A DNA stretch of 64,000 bases from the NCBI RefSeq assembly GCF_002157225.2, contig NZ_CP020038.1, forward strand, positions 3,564,501 to 3,628,500, in the 5' to 3' direction. Each line of letters begins with the position of its first letter. The first letter of the stretch is position 1. A program made the position numbers and the translations under genes. The DNA comes from Agarilytica rhodophyticola. GTDB taxonomy: Bacteria; Pseudomonadota; Gammaproteobacteria; Pseudomonadales; Cellvibrionaceae. The notes under the pieces were generated by a model. It was not told the origin of the DNA. It made no database searches and saw nothing but the letters and a program-made list of their open reading frames with translations. Below, one piece after another: positions 1-9,195 of this stretch.

Positions 1-263
1 TAACATAGTGTATCTCCTCGCCATAGATGACATTGCACCGATAGTAAAAACTCTTTTGTGTACAAATACTGAATAATGCTTATTAGATTTCTATGTTGAT
101 GTTAAGGTTCTTATTTTTATGTGAGGAGCTTCACACTATTGTGTATTTTAATTGCACAAACACAGAGGAAAGTAGAGGTTCAATAATGGTGTGAGAGAGG
201 GAAAATACAATATATAGTCGTTTGTATTTTCCTCATGAATATAGCGTCAATCTATATTTACCT
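1..263. other. Gene-poor left margin
   Basis: No convincing gene is visible here. The only structure is the hairpin at 200-232, described separately. The stretch lies downstream of the leftward cupin operon and the window ends before the next gene. Confidence 0.6.
200..232 (-). terminator. Hairpin downstream of cupin-HDO operon
   Basis: An 11-bp inverted repeat (GGAAAATACAA / TTGTATTTTCC) with an 11-nt loop lies 32 bp past the stop of the leftward gene. There is no clear T-run after it on the minus strand, so it may be a weak terminator or only an mRNA 3' end structure. Confidence 0.45.
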
Positions 264-1373
264 CTATGTGTAAGCGCCCTTGGCCATAGCAGTGCATAGT
301 TGGTTTAACTTGGACCACCCTGTGATTAATATCGTTAACAGTTTCTCAATATTTAAATCTGGTATAGTCTTAAGTGCCTCCACACCCATAAAAAAATGTT
401 CCTCATCTTCTTCTTCGTGTAGTGCGAAATGTGCACTGACGGGCATATCTTGTACGACCTTACTTACTTTGGCATGCGCAAGTTGGCCACTGCCTTCTAA
501 GACAAAGTGCATCAGTACTATCTTTTCACTTTCAGATAACACTTTCATTGATTCTTCAAACCAATTAGCCGTCTCTATAAGCTCTTGGCTGATATTTTTT
601 AGTTCAGGGTTACCTCGTAATTTTGCAAAGTTGGTGTCATGATCTTTTTCTTCCTCAAGATGATCGAGAGCGAGTTTGATCTCTATTTCTTGTTTTGCAT
701 TAGCTACCCGGCATCGAAGGATATCTTGAAAACGGCTTGAAAAATATTGTAGATGGTCGAGAAACCTTTCAAGTACTATGTTGTTTTTTATCTCATCACT
801 TTTCAGTAGTAAGAAAAAATCATTTTTTTGATAATCTTGCATGAAAAACTCATGAGCTTTCATCAATAGGTCGATGTGATTAAGATCTTTATGTTGTTCA
901 CTATCAAAACTTACGCGAGGAGAAGCGATATTTTCATATAGCCCAAGACTTTCAGTTTGGATCGAAAGTGCCCAAAAACCATTATTTCCCGCACCACAAA
1001 AGCCATGTAAGCAATTGGGAGGTACGACAACAATCGCTCCTGCTTCAAGGCTGCCACTTATATCGCCAGTACAGTAGCCTTCGCCATCGCATACGATAAT
1101 CAAGCTACTGGTCGGATGAGAATGCACAGCAAGGGTTTCACCTTTAAGTAGCCTGACCCAGCTGAAAGATGTGCGCTGAGGAATTTCAGGTAAAAAACTA
1201 GCGAGGACAGGATCTTTTCTAAAGTCTTTAACAATACCTAGATTATGTTCTTCTCCATCAACGGTTACTGATGTAATTGATGGAATATCACTTCGTTTGA
1301 CGATAGTCATAGCCAGATTAATATTATGGTGATCATCGGCATTACTTACTAGAGAGGGGGTAATAGTATTCAT
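264..1373 (-). CDS. Cupin-HDO fusion (putative diiron oxygenase)
   Basis: Predicted 369-residue cytosolic fusion. Residues about 70-140 form a cupin with H84-x-H86 and H123 as likely metal ligands. Residues about 165-365 are helical and carry the ligand pattern of haem-oxygenase-like diiron oxidases (HDO): E242-x2-H245, E293, and H319-x3-D323-x2-H326. Members of this fold (UndA, BesC, CADD, SznF) use a labile diiron centre and O2 for N-oxygenation or C-C cleavage; the reaction here is unknown. It is the second gene of an operon, 9 bp after a double-cupin gene whose first cupin is clearly related (both have NLGIVK and GFWALSIQ). The domain order is the reverse of the HDO-cupin protein at 32323-33492. 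No signal peptide is visible. Confidence 0.7.
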   Translation of the reverse strand: MNTITPSLVSNADDHHNINLAMTIVKRSDIPSITSVTVDGEEHNLGIVKDFRKDPVLASFLPEIPQRTSFSWVRLLKGETLAVHSHPTSSLIIVCDGEGYCTGDISGSLEAGAIVVVPPNCLHGFCGAGNNGFWALSIQTESLGLYENIASPRVSFDSEQHKDLNHIDLLMKAHEFFMQDYQKNDFFLLLKSDEIKNNIVLERFLDHLQYFSSRFQDILRCRVANAKQEIEIKLALDHLEEEKDHDTNFAKLRGNPELKNISQELIETANWFEESMKVLSESEKIVLMHFVLEGSGQLAHAKVSKVVQDMPVSAHFALHEEEDEEHFFMGVEALKTIPDLNIEKLLTILITGWSKLNQLCTAMAKGAYT

Positions 1374-1382
1374 ATTCTTACC

Positions 1383-2210
1383 TTAGTTTTTAACTTCAAG
1401 TGTTAATATTGTTAGAGGAGTGTGTTGGTTATTGGAAAAAACCATATCGTGGTGTTGCCAGAATGCATAACCAGATTTAATATTTATATCAGTCGCTAAT
1501 GATGTTGTACTAAAATTAATACTGCCTTGACCAGAACACACCATAATTAAACGCTTTGAATCTTTTTTGGGGGCTTTTAAGTTTTTTATGCTATCAACTT
1601 CATGCCAACAAAAATCAGTATTATCTGGCAGTATATCTTGTAAGGTTTTATTCGACTTAAATGTAGCTTTTGCGTGGTTTTTTTTATCCGATATTTCCGT
1701 AGCGCTTATGCATTGAAGCTGCCGTTCAGACAGAGAAGGTAGTATCGTTTCATCATCATTAAAAACGGTGAGGGGATCAATGGCATTTTCGAATATTGCA
1801 ATGTGGTGAAACTGTATTGAGAGAGCCCAAAATCCATCAGGAGCTGCACCTGTAAATCCGTGTTCATTCCATGCAGGAATAACAATAGCATCCCCACCTT
1901 TGAATTTTATTTCACTGTCGCCTTTAGATCGACCATTTCCCTCAACTGCAATAACCAAGCTCGCAATAGGGTGTCTGTGAGTATCTAGAGTTTCTTGTGA
2001 ATTTAAATGCGTCCAACTTATTGATAAATCCTTTGGTATATACTTAGCAAGTTCTTGATTATCTTTAAAATTTTTAACAATACCTAAGTTTCTATCTTCG
2101 CCTTCTAGATACATCGATGACAGTCCATGCATATCATCTCTATCTATGATGTTGATATTGCTTAACATGTTATTTATATGTGTGTTACATATTTCTGCTT
2201 TTTCTAGCAT
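1383..2210 (-). CDS. Tandem cupin protein
   Basis: A 275-residue protein made of two cupin barrels. The N-terminal one (about 30-140) keeps metal ligands H78-x-H80 and H117. The C-terminal one (about 170-275) has lost the HxH pattern and is probably structural or regulatory. The first cupin is a close relative of the cupin half of the downstream cupin-HDO protein, so the pair likely arose by duplication and may act together on one substrate. First gene of a two-gene leftward operon; a 10-bp-arm palindrome lies 39 bp upstream of the start. Function is unknown. It could be a dioxygenase or isomerase, or a ChrR-like metal-binding sensor. Confidence 0.65.
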   Translation of the reverse strand: MLEKAEICNTHINNMLSNINIIDRDDMHGLSSMYLEGEDRNLGIVKNFKDNQELAKYIPKDLSISWTHLNSQETLDTHRHPIASLVIAVEGNGRSKGDSEIKFKGGDAIVIPAWNEHGFTGAAPDGFWALSIQFHHIAIFENAIDPLTVFNDDETILPSLSERQLQCISATEISDKKNHAKATFKSNKTLQDILPDNTDFCWHEVDSIKNLKAPKKDSKRLIMVCSGQGSINFSTTSLATDINIKSGYAFWQHHDMVFSNNQHTPLTILTLEVKN

Positions 2211-2592
2211 GATTTCTTACTCATGTTGTTTAAGTACATAAAGCTATGAATCAATAATTATTGTTATTATTGATTAATAGTTTTTGAGGATAGGTTTTTC
2301 TATGCAGGTTGCGGTGTCTATGTTTTGTCTTGCCTGTCTTTTGCAAACAAACCGGGAACAACCTGTAAGACCGCTTTTGATTGATACTATAGTTTCAAAT
2401 TTTGTAAATAATCACTAAAGTTTAAAGAAATGATAAATATCGAGACAGATCTTGGGTTAACTATTAACGCTAAGAAAAATGAGGATGTTTATAACTTAGA
2501 TATTTTATATTTTTTGTTTTTTGTCACATTATTCTAATAGTGTTTTTGTTAATAGTCGACTATGCATCGATAGAATATTGTTAACAATTTAG
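2211..2592. other. Intergenic region upstream of cupin operon
   Basis: AT-rich, with no gene. It holds the palindrome at 2249-2275, and its right edge abuts the hairpin that ends the cpxA-like gene. I found no sigma-54 GG-N10-GC motif here in the cupin operon direction. Confidence 0.6.
2249..2275. promoter_or_regulatory. Palindromic operator candidate
   Basis: Perfect 10-bp arms AATCAATAAT / ATTATTGATT with a 7-nt spacer, centred about 52 bp upstream of the double-cupin start. The position suits a repressor or activator site for the cupin operon. It is purely AT-rich, so chance is possible. Confidence 0.4.
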
Positions 2593-2623
2593 GGGGGCTG
2601 ATTTGTTTTATTTATCGGCCCCC
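2593..2623 (-). terminator. GC-rich hairpin at the end of the cpxA-like gene
   Basis: A 10-bp stem (GGGGGCTGAT / ATCGGCCCCC, one G-T pair) overlaps the last codons and stop of the sensor kinase gene and would end the cpxRA-like transcript. The U-tract on the minus strand is poor. Confidence 0.5.
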
Positions 2624-3942
2624 TTGTTGAAACGAAGCACTACAATTAGCCCGCCTTTGGGGTGATTATTAAGAGTGAGTTCACCTCGGTGTTGTGCCAT
2701 CGCTTTTTGTACTATGCTTAAGCCCAGGCCAAAACCATCCGTGTGCATTTTGTTGCCCGATCGAAAAAAGGGTTGTAGTAATTTCTCTTTTTCATAGCTT
2801 AATACTCCAGGGCCGTAGTCTCTTATGGATATTTCAATAGAATCTTTTCGTTGATGCAGATGTATGTCAATAGGCGTATTTTCAGGTGTGTATTTACATG
2901 CATTGCGTAAGATATTCTCTATTGCAGATTCCACTAGCTCCTCGTAGCCATCTATAAATATAGGCATATTTTCAGTTTCGAAATACTCGGTTTTTTTATT
3001 GGGAAATTCTAGTTTGAGGTTTTCTAACTGATTCCTTATTGTTTCTGACATATCGATACGGCTTAGCTTATAATCCTTTTTATCAATACGAGAGAACTCT
3101 AGTATGCTTTGAATTAACTGGTCTATACGCTCGCACTCTCTATTCATTTGTCCTACTAGTCTCACTTCATTAGTGTTTTTCTGGTCGATCAAGCCGACAG
3201 CAGCCTGTATGCGTGCCAGAGGTGCTCTCAATTCGTGAGATACATCGTGCATTAGACGAGTTTGAGATTGAATATTTTTCTCTACTTCTTTAATCATAAA
3301 GTTAAAGTCGCGGGACAAATCTCCAATTTCGTCACCGCGAAATAATAAGTCTTCTCCAATACTTAAACTCATATCGCTATTAGCGTAGTTACGGCTTATT
3401 TTTCCAAGCTTTTTAAGAGGTCTTATGATACTCCAACTAAGAATCAAGCTAACTAAGGCTGAAGCAATTAGCATAAGAATAAACTGTACAGTTTTCAGAC
3501 GCTCAATAGCGGTTAGAAAAAAACGGGGAGTGGCTTTAAGTAATATTGTGACTGTATATGTGTTGCCATTATCACTCACTACCTCAAATGAAGTGTTATT
3601 ACCTTTTTGTAAGCCCTTAGGTCGAAATTGAAATATTAGTTCGTCGTCGTTGGTTATTTTTATCGGGCGCTCAAGGCCGAGTTGGCGTTTTAATGACAAG
3701 AAATTAGCGTTTTTACGCTTTATCGATTTCTCTAATGTGTTAATTTTTTTAGGGTTGATTTCATATATTTTAATAATTTTTTGGGCTACAGTTTCTGCAT
3801 TTTGTTTGCGCCTTTCATTAAAATCAAGATCTTCAACAGAATATATAACGAAATAGGTGGTCGCTAATATCATAGCGACACAAGTAATCCAGAAAGCGAA
3901 GAAAATCTTCCAGAATAAGCCCTTTATCTTAATTATGTTCAT
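2608..3942 (-). CDS. cpxA: Sensor histidine kinase, CpxA-like
   Basis: Inner-membrane sensor kinase of 444 residues. TM1 is about 11-33 and TM2 about 151-171, enclosing a periplasmic sensor of about 115 residues. A HAMP domain follows (about 172-225), then the HisKA domain with the phosphorylated His at H236 (HDVSHELRAP) and a HATPase domain (N-box ENILRNACKY, G boxes DYGPG and GFGLGLSIV). It presumably phosphorylates the response regulator encoded just upstream, with which it overlaps by 14 bp. The divergent LTxxQ protein gene (5005-5514) gives the cpxP-cpxRA arrangement, so an envelope-stress role is likely. The name rests on architecture and context; RstB-like kinases look similar. Confidence 0.8.
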   Translation of the reverse strand: MNIIKIKGLFWKIFFAFWITCVAMILATTYFVIYSVEDLDFNERRKQNAETVAQKIIKIYEINPKKINTLEKSIKRKNANFLSLKRQLGLERPIKITNDDELIFQFRPKGLQKGNNTSFEVVSDNGNTYTVTILLKATPRFFLTAIERLKTVQFILMLIASALVSLILSWSIIRPLKKLGKISRNYANSDMSLSIGEDLLFRGDEIGDLSRDFNFMIKEVEKNIQSQTRLMHDVSHELRAPLARIQAAVGLIDQKNTNEVRLVGQMNRECERIDQLIQSILEFSRIDKKDYKLSRIDMSETIRNQLENLKLEFPNKKTEYFETENMPIFIDGYEELVESAIENILRNACKYTPENTPIDIHLHQRKDSIEISIRDYGPGVLSYEKEKLLQPFFRSGNKMHTDGFGLGLSIVQKAMAQHRGELTLNNHPKGGLIVVLRFNKGADK

Positions 3943-4663
3943 GAGACTCTGCCAGCATCTGATAGCCTACACCACGGATGGATTTTATAATCTCACCTGC
4001 ACCGCCGCTAGCAATTAACTTCTGTCTTATTCGGCTGATATGTACGTCAATACTGCGATCATAAGCGCTAAGCTTACGTTGCAAAACACGCTCGGTAAGT
4101 TCACTTTTCGTTAGCATTTGACCGGCCGATTGCATAAGCAGTTGAAGTAAATTGAACTCGGCACTTGTCAGCGATAATTTTTGGCCATTTAGGGATACTT
4201 CTAGTGTGCCTTTATTTAACGTGATGTTATGTAAGCTGATTTCGTTTGCAAGGGGGGCTGTAGCTGCGACTTGTTCGGGATTATGCTTGGTTCTGCGTAA
4301 TAAGGCTTTTAAGCGCGCCGATAGCTCTCGTGGGTTGCATGGCTTACCGAGATAGTCATCAGCTCCCATTTCTAGCCCGACAATTTTATCGACATCATCT
4401 CCGCGCCCTGTAAGCATGATAATAGGAATCTGGCTGCTTCGCCTAACTCTTTGTAATACGTCAAAACCTGACATTTCCGGCATCATTATGTCGAGAATCA
4501 TGACATCATAGGCGTAGCCCACGGCATCTAGCTGATTCAGAGCATCCTGCCCACTATGTGAAAATTTAACATCGAAGCCTTCGTTGCTTAAAAATTCGCC
4601 TAGCAATTCACACAGAACAGTATCGTCATCGACAAAAAACACTGTATCGGGATCGGTATTCAT
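3929..4663 (-). CDS. cpxR: OmpR-family response regulator, CpxR-like
   Basis: Transcription factor of 244 residues. The receiver domain (about 7-120) has acidic pocket D12-D14, phospho-acceptor D58 (MILDIMMPEMSG) and K107 region (GKPCNP). A C-terminal winged-helix DNA-binding domain follows (about 145-238; SAYDRSIDVHISRIRQKL, IRGVGYQ). It is first in the operon with the kinase. By analogy with Cpx it would activate the divergent periplasmic protein gene; a TTTAC-N5-TATAC site at 4909-4923 fits a CpxR box. Confidence 0.85.
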   Translation of the reverse strand: MNTDPDTVFFVDDDTVLCELLGEFLSNEGFDVKFSHSGQDALNQLDAVGYAYDVMILDIMMPEMSGFDVLQRVRRSSQIPIIMLTGRGDDVDKIVGLEMGADDYLGKPCNPRELSARLKALLRRTKHNPEQVAATAPLANEISLHNITLNKGTLEVSLNGQKLSLTSAEFNLLQLLMQSAGQMLTKSELTERVLQRKLSAYDRSIDVHISRIRQKLIASGGAGEIIKSIRGVGYQMLAESHEHN

Positions 4664-5004
4664 ACTTAACTTTATCCAATGTAATAATGGGGAAACTTTT
4701 ATATTATATATTTAGCTCTTGCTAATTTGCTTACACAGGCTATGAGAATAGCTGGTCTTGAAACTATATTCTTGTGATTCTTTTGTACGGCATGTGCTAT
4801 CGATCTCTTAAGATAGTGGTATATAGAGTAAATTATACGACCTTTAAGGTAATATGAGTCAGTCCAACTCTCAAATATAAACTATGTTGTCCTTTCTATA
4901 GGTGAAACTTTACTTAACTATACATTTGTTCAACCCAACTTAAATTTTACTTGCCTCACACTTAATGTGTGATTTTCATGCATTTTGAGGAGAGGTATAT
5001 CGTT
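4664..5004. other. Divergent intergenic region between cpxR- and cpxP-like genes
   Basis: About 340 bp between divergent genes. It holds the candidate CpxR site at 4909-4923 and otherwise AT-rich sequence in which I could not settle promoters for either side. Confidence 0.5.
4909..4923. promoter_or_regulatory. Candidate CpxR box
   Basis: TTTAC-TTAAC-TATAC is the reverse complement of a near GTAAA-N5-GTAAA CpxR consensus (one mismatch), about 80-95 bp upstream of the cpxP-like start. A second TTTAC lies near 4947. Confidence 0.4.
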
Positions 5005-5514
5005 ATGAAAAGAGTTATTTGGCTTATCGGTTCTATATCAGTTTTTGTGCTGGCTCTGTCTGCTTATGCCAATGCTGATAGTCAACATTATTTCGCCTTT
5101 ACGGGTGAGCAGCATATAGCAAAAGCATTGGCGCTTACAGACCAGCAAAAATCTGAAATAAAACGTATTCGATCTGAGCTTAAAAATACCCGGCAAGAGT
5201 TAAGAAGTAGGGCGCGGCATAAAAACCTGTTTGCCTTAGATCCCAGTGACTCAGATTATTCTGCGCAGGTGTCATTATTGGCCGATGAAAAAGCCGAGCG
5301 TATGAAAACTAAAATGCTTGCTAAAGCAAATGCTGAACGAGAAATTTATCAGTTGCTGACACCAGAGCAACAAGAAAAATTTACCGCGCTTAAGCAAGAA
5401 AGGAGAAAAGTGCGAAAAATGGCTAAGCGTAAAGCTAGAATCGAAATGAAGCTACGCCGTAAACTTTCCTGTCATGATACCGGCGATGCTATTTGCAGGT
5501 GCTGCGCCTCATAA
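5005..5514 (+). CDS. cpxP: CpxP/Spy-like periplasmic LTxxQ protein
   Basis: Small periplasmic protein of 169 residues from the ATG at 5005, preceded by GAGGAGAGG; an upstream ATG at 4969 would spoil the signal peptide. A Sec signal covers about 1-24 (ends AYANA). The mature part is helical and very basic, with two LTxxQ-type motifs (LALTDQQ and LLTPEQQ) typical of CpxP/Spy chaperones. It is divergent from the cpxRA-like genes, as in enterobacteria. Expected to bind misfolded envelope proteins and to damp the sensor kinase. The tail has an odd cluster of cysteines (CRCCAS). Confidence 0.75.
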   Translation: MKRVIWLIGSISVFVLALSAYANADSQHYFAFTGEQHIAKALALTDQQKSEIKRIRSELKNTRQELRSRARHKNLFALDPSDSDYSAQVSLLADEKAERMKTKMLAKANAEREIYQLLTPEQQEKFTALKQERRKVRKMAKRKARIEMKLRRKLSCHDTGDAICRCCAS

Positions 5515-5518
5515 AATA

Positions 5519-5544
5519 TTGTGGGCCTATAAAAAGGCCCACAA
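5519..5544. terminator. Bidirectional terminator
   Basis: A 9-bp stem (TTGTGGGCC / GGCCCACAA) with an 8-nt loop sits between convergent genes. A-rich sequence on its left gives a U-rich tail for the leftward gene at 5557-6168. It also lies right after the cpxP-like stop. Confidence 0.8.
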
Positions 5545-5556
5545 CTAGATCTTGCT

Positions 5557-6168
5557 CTATCTGGGTACCCAACCAAAAGATTCTTTAACAATAGCAGCAA
5601 TGGTTTTATTGGTATTAAGAATTGCGTGAGACAACTGTACTTGCTTTGGTGTCCAGTTTTCAATCTCTTCCATGGCGAATATTGAATAACACCAAGCTAA
5701 TACCACGATACGTCCCAACCTTAATTCAGATAATATTTTTTCCTTTATTTTGTGTGTTTTGTCGTAAGGTGGTTTGCCCACGTCGATGACTCTTGGGTTA
5801 TCGTTATCAAAGTAGTTGTGCTTGTTTACCAGCACTTTGGCTTTGCTACAATCTTGTGTATGTAATTCAGGGTCAAAACAACCTTTGGGAATAATTTTTC
5901 CTGTTTTAGGGTCTACTCGTGCCCCTTCATGTTGGCCATGTCGTCCCCCTAGTATCGTGAACTTTGAATCCTTTTGCTTTTGTAAATGCTCTACCAACGG
6001 TGTCCACGACTCTTCCCCTGTATAGGTAACTGACAGATACAAATTGCCTACCTTAACCCAGGGGCAACTTAATGTTTTGCCAAACTCTCTTTTGCTTATA
6101 CATTGATCGTTATATCGTCTATCTAAAAATGCTTGAGTAGCACCACTGTTAGCATCAATTATTTCCAT
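5557..6168 (-). CDS. Hypothetical protein, 203 residues
   Basis: Unrecognised soluble protein of 203 residues with no signal peptide or membrane segment. It has a good ribosome site (GGAG 6 bp before the ATG) and a terminator, so it is very likely expressed. It contains GGRHGQHEG near residue 75 and an aspartate/histidine-rich middle part (HNYFDNDNPRVID), which could be a metal or active site, and several Cys residues (C23, C35, C97, C107). It stands alone, followed upstream by 700 bp of gene-free DNA. I cannot assign a family. A secreted-effector or phage-derived origin is possible but unsupported. Confidence 0.55.
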   Translation of the reverse strand: MEIIDANSGATQAFLDRRYNDQCISKREFGKTLSCPWVKVGNLYLSVTYTGEESWTPLVEHLQKQKDSKFTILGGRHGQHEGARVDPKTGKIIPKGCFDPELHTQDCSKAKVLVNKHNYFDNDNPRVIDVGKPPYDKTHKIKEKILSELRLGRIVVLAWCYSIFAMEEIENWTPKQVQLSHAILNTNKTIAAIVKESFGWVPR

Positions 6169-6891
6169 AGTATCTCCATTATTTTTTTGTTAATGCAAAT
6201 GTATTTTGGCGCGAAAGACAACCTTGCTATTTTTTTGTTGCTTTATGTGTCACAAGGAAAAGCGCTTATTGCCTCGTTTGACGCTATGCATGATGCATGC
6301 CGTGTAGCTGTATTTATATGTTAACTACTAAAAAGAGATGTTTGCTGAGCACAAAAGCTTCGTTTTTTTTAATAACTAATGTCTTTCTATGCAGGATTGC
6401 TAAAAAAAAATAGTTTACTAGCTGAAAGGTTTTGAGTTGTAAGTTTTTTCGACTTTTAATAGATTAACATGTATATGATTGCCCCTTGATTTGTATATTT
6501 AGAGTTAAATAATTTTTTGAAATTATTGTTTCAATCTGAAATATCATATCTTTCACCTAAAGATGTATCAAACGATCCCAACTAATATGGGGATATTAAC
6601 AAGGGCTATATCAATAAGATAAATATGGAGTTTTTCCCAATGAAAATATTTCTTAGTAATGCCAACTTTCATAAAATTAAAATATACATGTTTTTTCGCC
6701 GATACTAAATAATTAAATTTTGTAGATAGTGTGATAGTAAAATAAGCCCTCTATAATTAAAGGTAAAGAGGGCTATTGATAGTGATATTTGGTGCTACAA
6801 ATAAAGAATTACTTACAAATAGCTAAATTGTATAAAGTGATAAAAAAACCAATTCCATTAACTACAAATAACTTTAACATGCAGCAGTTTT
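6169..6891. other. Gene-free AT-rich stretch
   Basis: About 720 bp with no supportable gene; short ORFs here are fragmentary and have low-complexity codon use. I saw no clear RNA or repeat. Confidence 0.55.
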
Positions 6892-7398
6892 TTAATGATT
6901 ACTATGCATATCTCTCAGTCTTTCCCGTAACTCTTCTCCGTAGCCACGGCCACCATTACCAAACGCACCGCGCACATGTCCATTTGCCCCTGCCGCCGCG
7001 TTAGCCCCAACCCAATGTACGACCGGTCCTCTTACGGGATTTGCAGCACGTGCTAAATGATCACCACGAGTTTTTTTCTTTCCATTTTTTGCCCTTTGAT
7101 TTTCTATCGCGACTAAACGAGCCATATTTTCTTTAGTTGCAGGTTTATTCATAAGTGATGGGTAGTCTTTTGCTATATTAGCTAAAGTTGAGGCTCCCCA
7201 GCCACGTCTTTTAAATGCTTCTCTTACAGTAATATGAAGATCTCCAACGGTAGGCGTTGACATAGTGGCATTAGCGCTTCGAGCTGATCTTGCTTGGTGC
7301 GTACCTCCGTTACGTGTAGTTGAAGTTCTAGTAGCGCTATGCTGATGAGTATGATGAGTGCGATGTTGATGAGAGTTGGTGGTAGGGTGTGGACACAT
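6892..7398 (-). CDS. His/Thr-rich basic hypothetical protein
   Basis: A 168-residue basic protein with an AAAGGTAAAT ribosome site just before its ATG. Residues 1-45 are low complexity, rich in His, Thr and Ser (for example THHTHQHS). Residues about 50-105 look like a small helical domain (VREAFKRRGWGASTLANIAKDY). The C-terminal part is Gly/Ala/Arg-rich and includes HWVGANAAAGANGHVRGAFG. It is more GC-rich than its very AT-rich surroundings, so it may be acquired. The His-rich head suggests metal binding, and the Gly-rich tail could suit a modified peptide or nucleic-acid binder. No family is recognised. Confidence 0.5.
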   Translation of the reverse strand: MCPHPTTNSHQHRTHHTHQHSATRTSTTRNGGTHQARSARSANATMSTPTVGDLHITVREAFKRRGWGASTLANIAKDYPSLMNKPATKENMARLVAIENQRAKNGKKKTRGDHLARAANPVRGPVVHWVGANAAAGANGHVRGAFGNGGRGYGEELRERLRDMHSNH

Positions 7399-8520
7399 AA
7401 TATTTACCTTTTTCTATAAATAAAATCGAATCGACTATATCGAATCTCACCGCTAAGTGGGGATAAGTAATTAAATTGTTCGAATATTTTTATTTTTTGG
7501 GTGTGTGTAAATTATTAAACCTGTCTATTTTTAATTTATTTTTTAAAATACTAAGACATAATATTTTCTAGCTTGAAAATATTTATAAAAATTTTTTCTG
7601 TTGTTAAATTTAATATACACTGTTGTGCGGATAACAATAAAAATTTTGAAGTAAATTAACGGCTTTTATTTAATATTTAACAAATTAAGTAATGTCTGTA
7701 ATGAGAGTTTTAATTTAGAAGCCGCTTATGTCTTATGGCATAATATTTGATCTTCTGTGGTATGAATTTTACTCGTTTATTGATACGTATTAAATGTAAT
7801 TAATAATATACTGAACATTATTGCTTGTAATCGACACTATTGATTACGGAATATTGCTATTTAACTCGGCCTTTATTGGTCCTCTATTAGCAAGGCATGT
7901 ATTTGTAATAAATAGTTTAACGAAAAATAGGTTGATAAAAAATAGATTAATGGAAGACCAGTTGGTGGGTAGATATAAGTCACTAAAAATTATTCTTTAA
8001 AGTTACATTGCCGTTATTATTCAACAGTCAGTTATTACTTAATAGAGAAATAGCTGCTTCATAAATAATACTATCCATTTATAAAAGTTATAGCATTGGT
8101 AGTGTGAATTATTTTGAGTGGGCTTAAAATGACACGGCAAAATCTATCGCTGTTCTAGTTTTGATTCTGCAAATTTAGTGTAATTATAAACCATGTCTCT
8201 GCAATGGGTGAAAGCTAAAAATATACGAAGGGGGTTTGTGTGATGATATTTTATATAAGTATTATAGATCTAAAAATAGGGGGATATACTACAGTAAAAC
8301 TATGATAAAAAAGGCAAAATATTTCGTTGCTATAACTGGAGTACAGAGTCAATAGTTGGCCGACAGGTAAGTCCAATATGTTTCATTTACTAAACAACCC
8401 TACTTATAACCAGGTGTTTTTTAACTTGACTCAAAGTGTCAAATTTTACTCTACGTTATTACATTTTCAAAGATGTATGCTTTAATATATAGTTATTCAC
8501 TGCACTTTGAGAAATACCTG
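7399..8520. other. Long gene-free AT-rich stretch
   Basis: About 1.1 kb with dense stops in all frames and no recognisable RNA gene, repeat or mobile element end. Together with 6169-6891 it isolates the His-rich gene in roughly 2.3 kb of otherwise non-coding DNA. Confidence 0.55.
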
Positions 8521-9171
8521 ATGAACTTAGAACTTGATCATTTCTTTATTCTGGTAGAGCCAGAAGCAAAGATTGCTGATGAGTTAGTGTCTATAGGGAT
8601 GAAGGAAAGTGTGAGTCGTATTCACGAAGGACAAGGCACTGCAAATCGCTGCTTTCGGTTTTCCAATGTTTTATTGGAGTTTCTATGGATTCGAGATTGG
8701 CAACAAGCCAACAGGGGTAAGGTGGGTAATCTATTTCTGCCCCAGCGAGTCAAGTATCCGCAGGCATCGCCGTTTGGTGTTGTCTTGCATAGGAAGGATG
8801 GCTCCGATGTAACGATGCCTTTTCCCGGCTGGGAGTATCAACCAGATTATTTCCCAGCGCCTAAAGCTTTTCATATCGGTGATAATGCCAGTGATATACT
8901 CGAACCTTTATGTATTTATGCGCCTTTTATCGAGCCTTCAGAGAAAACATCAAATACGATTGTCGAGCAAGGAAACTTTAAGTACGTACGCAATGTTTGT
9001 ATTTATACACCTGTGCAAGTTATGTCAGAAGCGTTAAATATTGCCAATACTGTTGAAGGCCTTTCTATTATTAATGACGAGCAGCATCTTATGGAAATTG
9101 TGTTTGACGATCACAGCCGTGGTTTATGCAAAGACTTAAGACCCGAAATTCCCTTGGTTCTTTACTGGTGA
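8521..9171 (+). CDS. Glyoxalase-like (VOC superfamily) protein
   Basis: 216 residues from the ATG at 8521 (NLELDHFFILV follows); an upstream ATG at 8473 adds 16 residues without improving the domain. The opening beta strand with an LDHFF motif and the later FxIGD and MEIVFDD strands fit the Glyoxalase_3-type vicinal oxygen chelate fold. H7 of LDHFF and the E of MEIVFDD are plausible metal ligands. Substrate unknown. It stands alone and converges on the iron transporter operon. Confidence 0.6.
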   Translation: MNLELDHFFILVEPEAKIADELVSIGMKESVSRIHEGQGTANRCFRFSNVLLEFLWIRDWQQANRGKVGNLFLPQRVKYPQASPFGVVLHRKDGSDVTMPFPGWEYQPDYFPAPKAFHIGDNASDILEPLCIYAPFIEPSEKTSNTIVEQGNFKYVRNVCIYTPVQVMSEALNIANTVEGLSIINDEQHLMEIVFDDHSRGLCKDLRPEIPLVLYW

Positions 9172-9195
9172 AAACAGGTATCGATAAAAAAGGCA

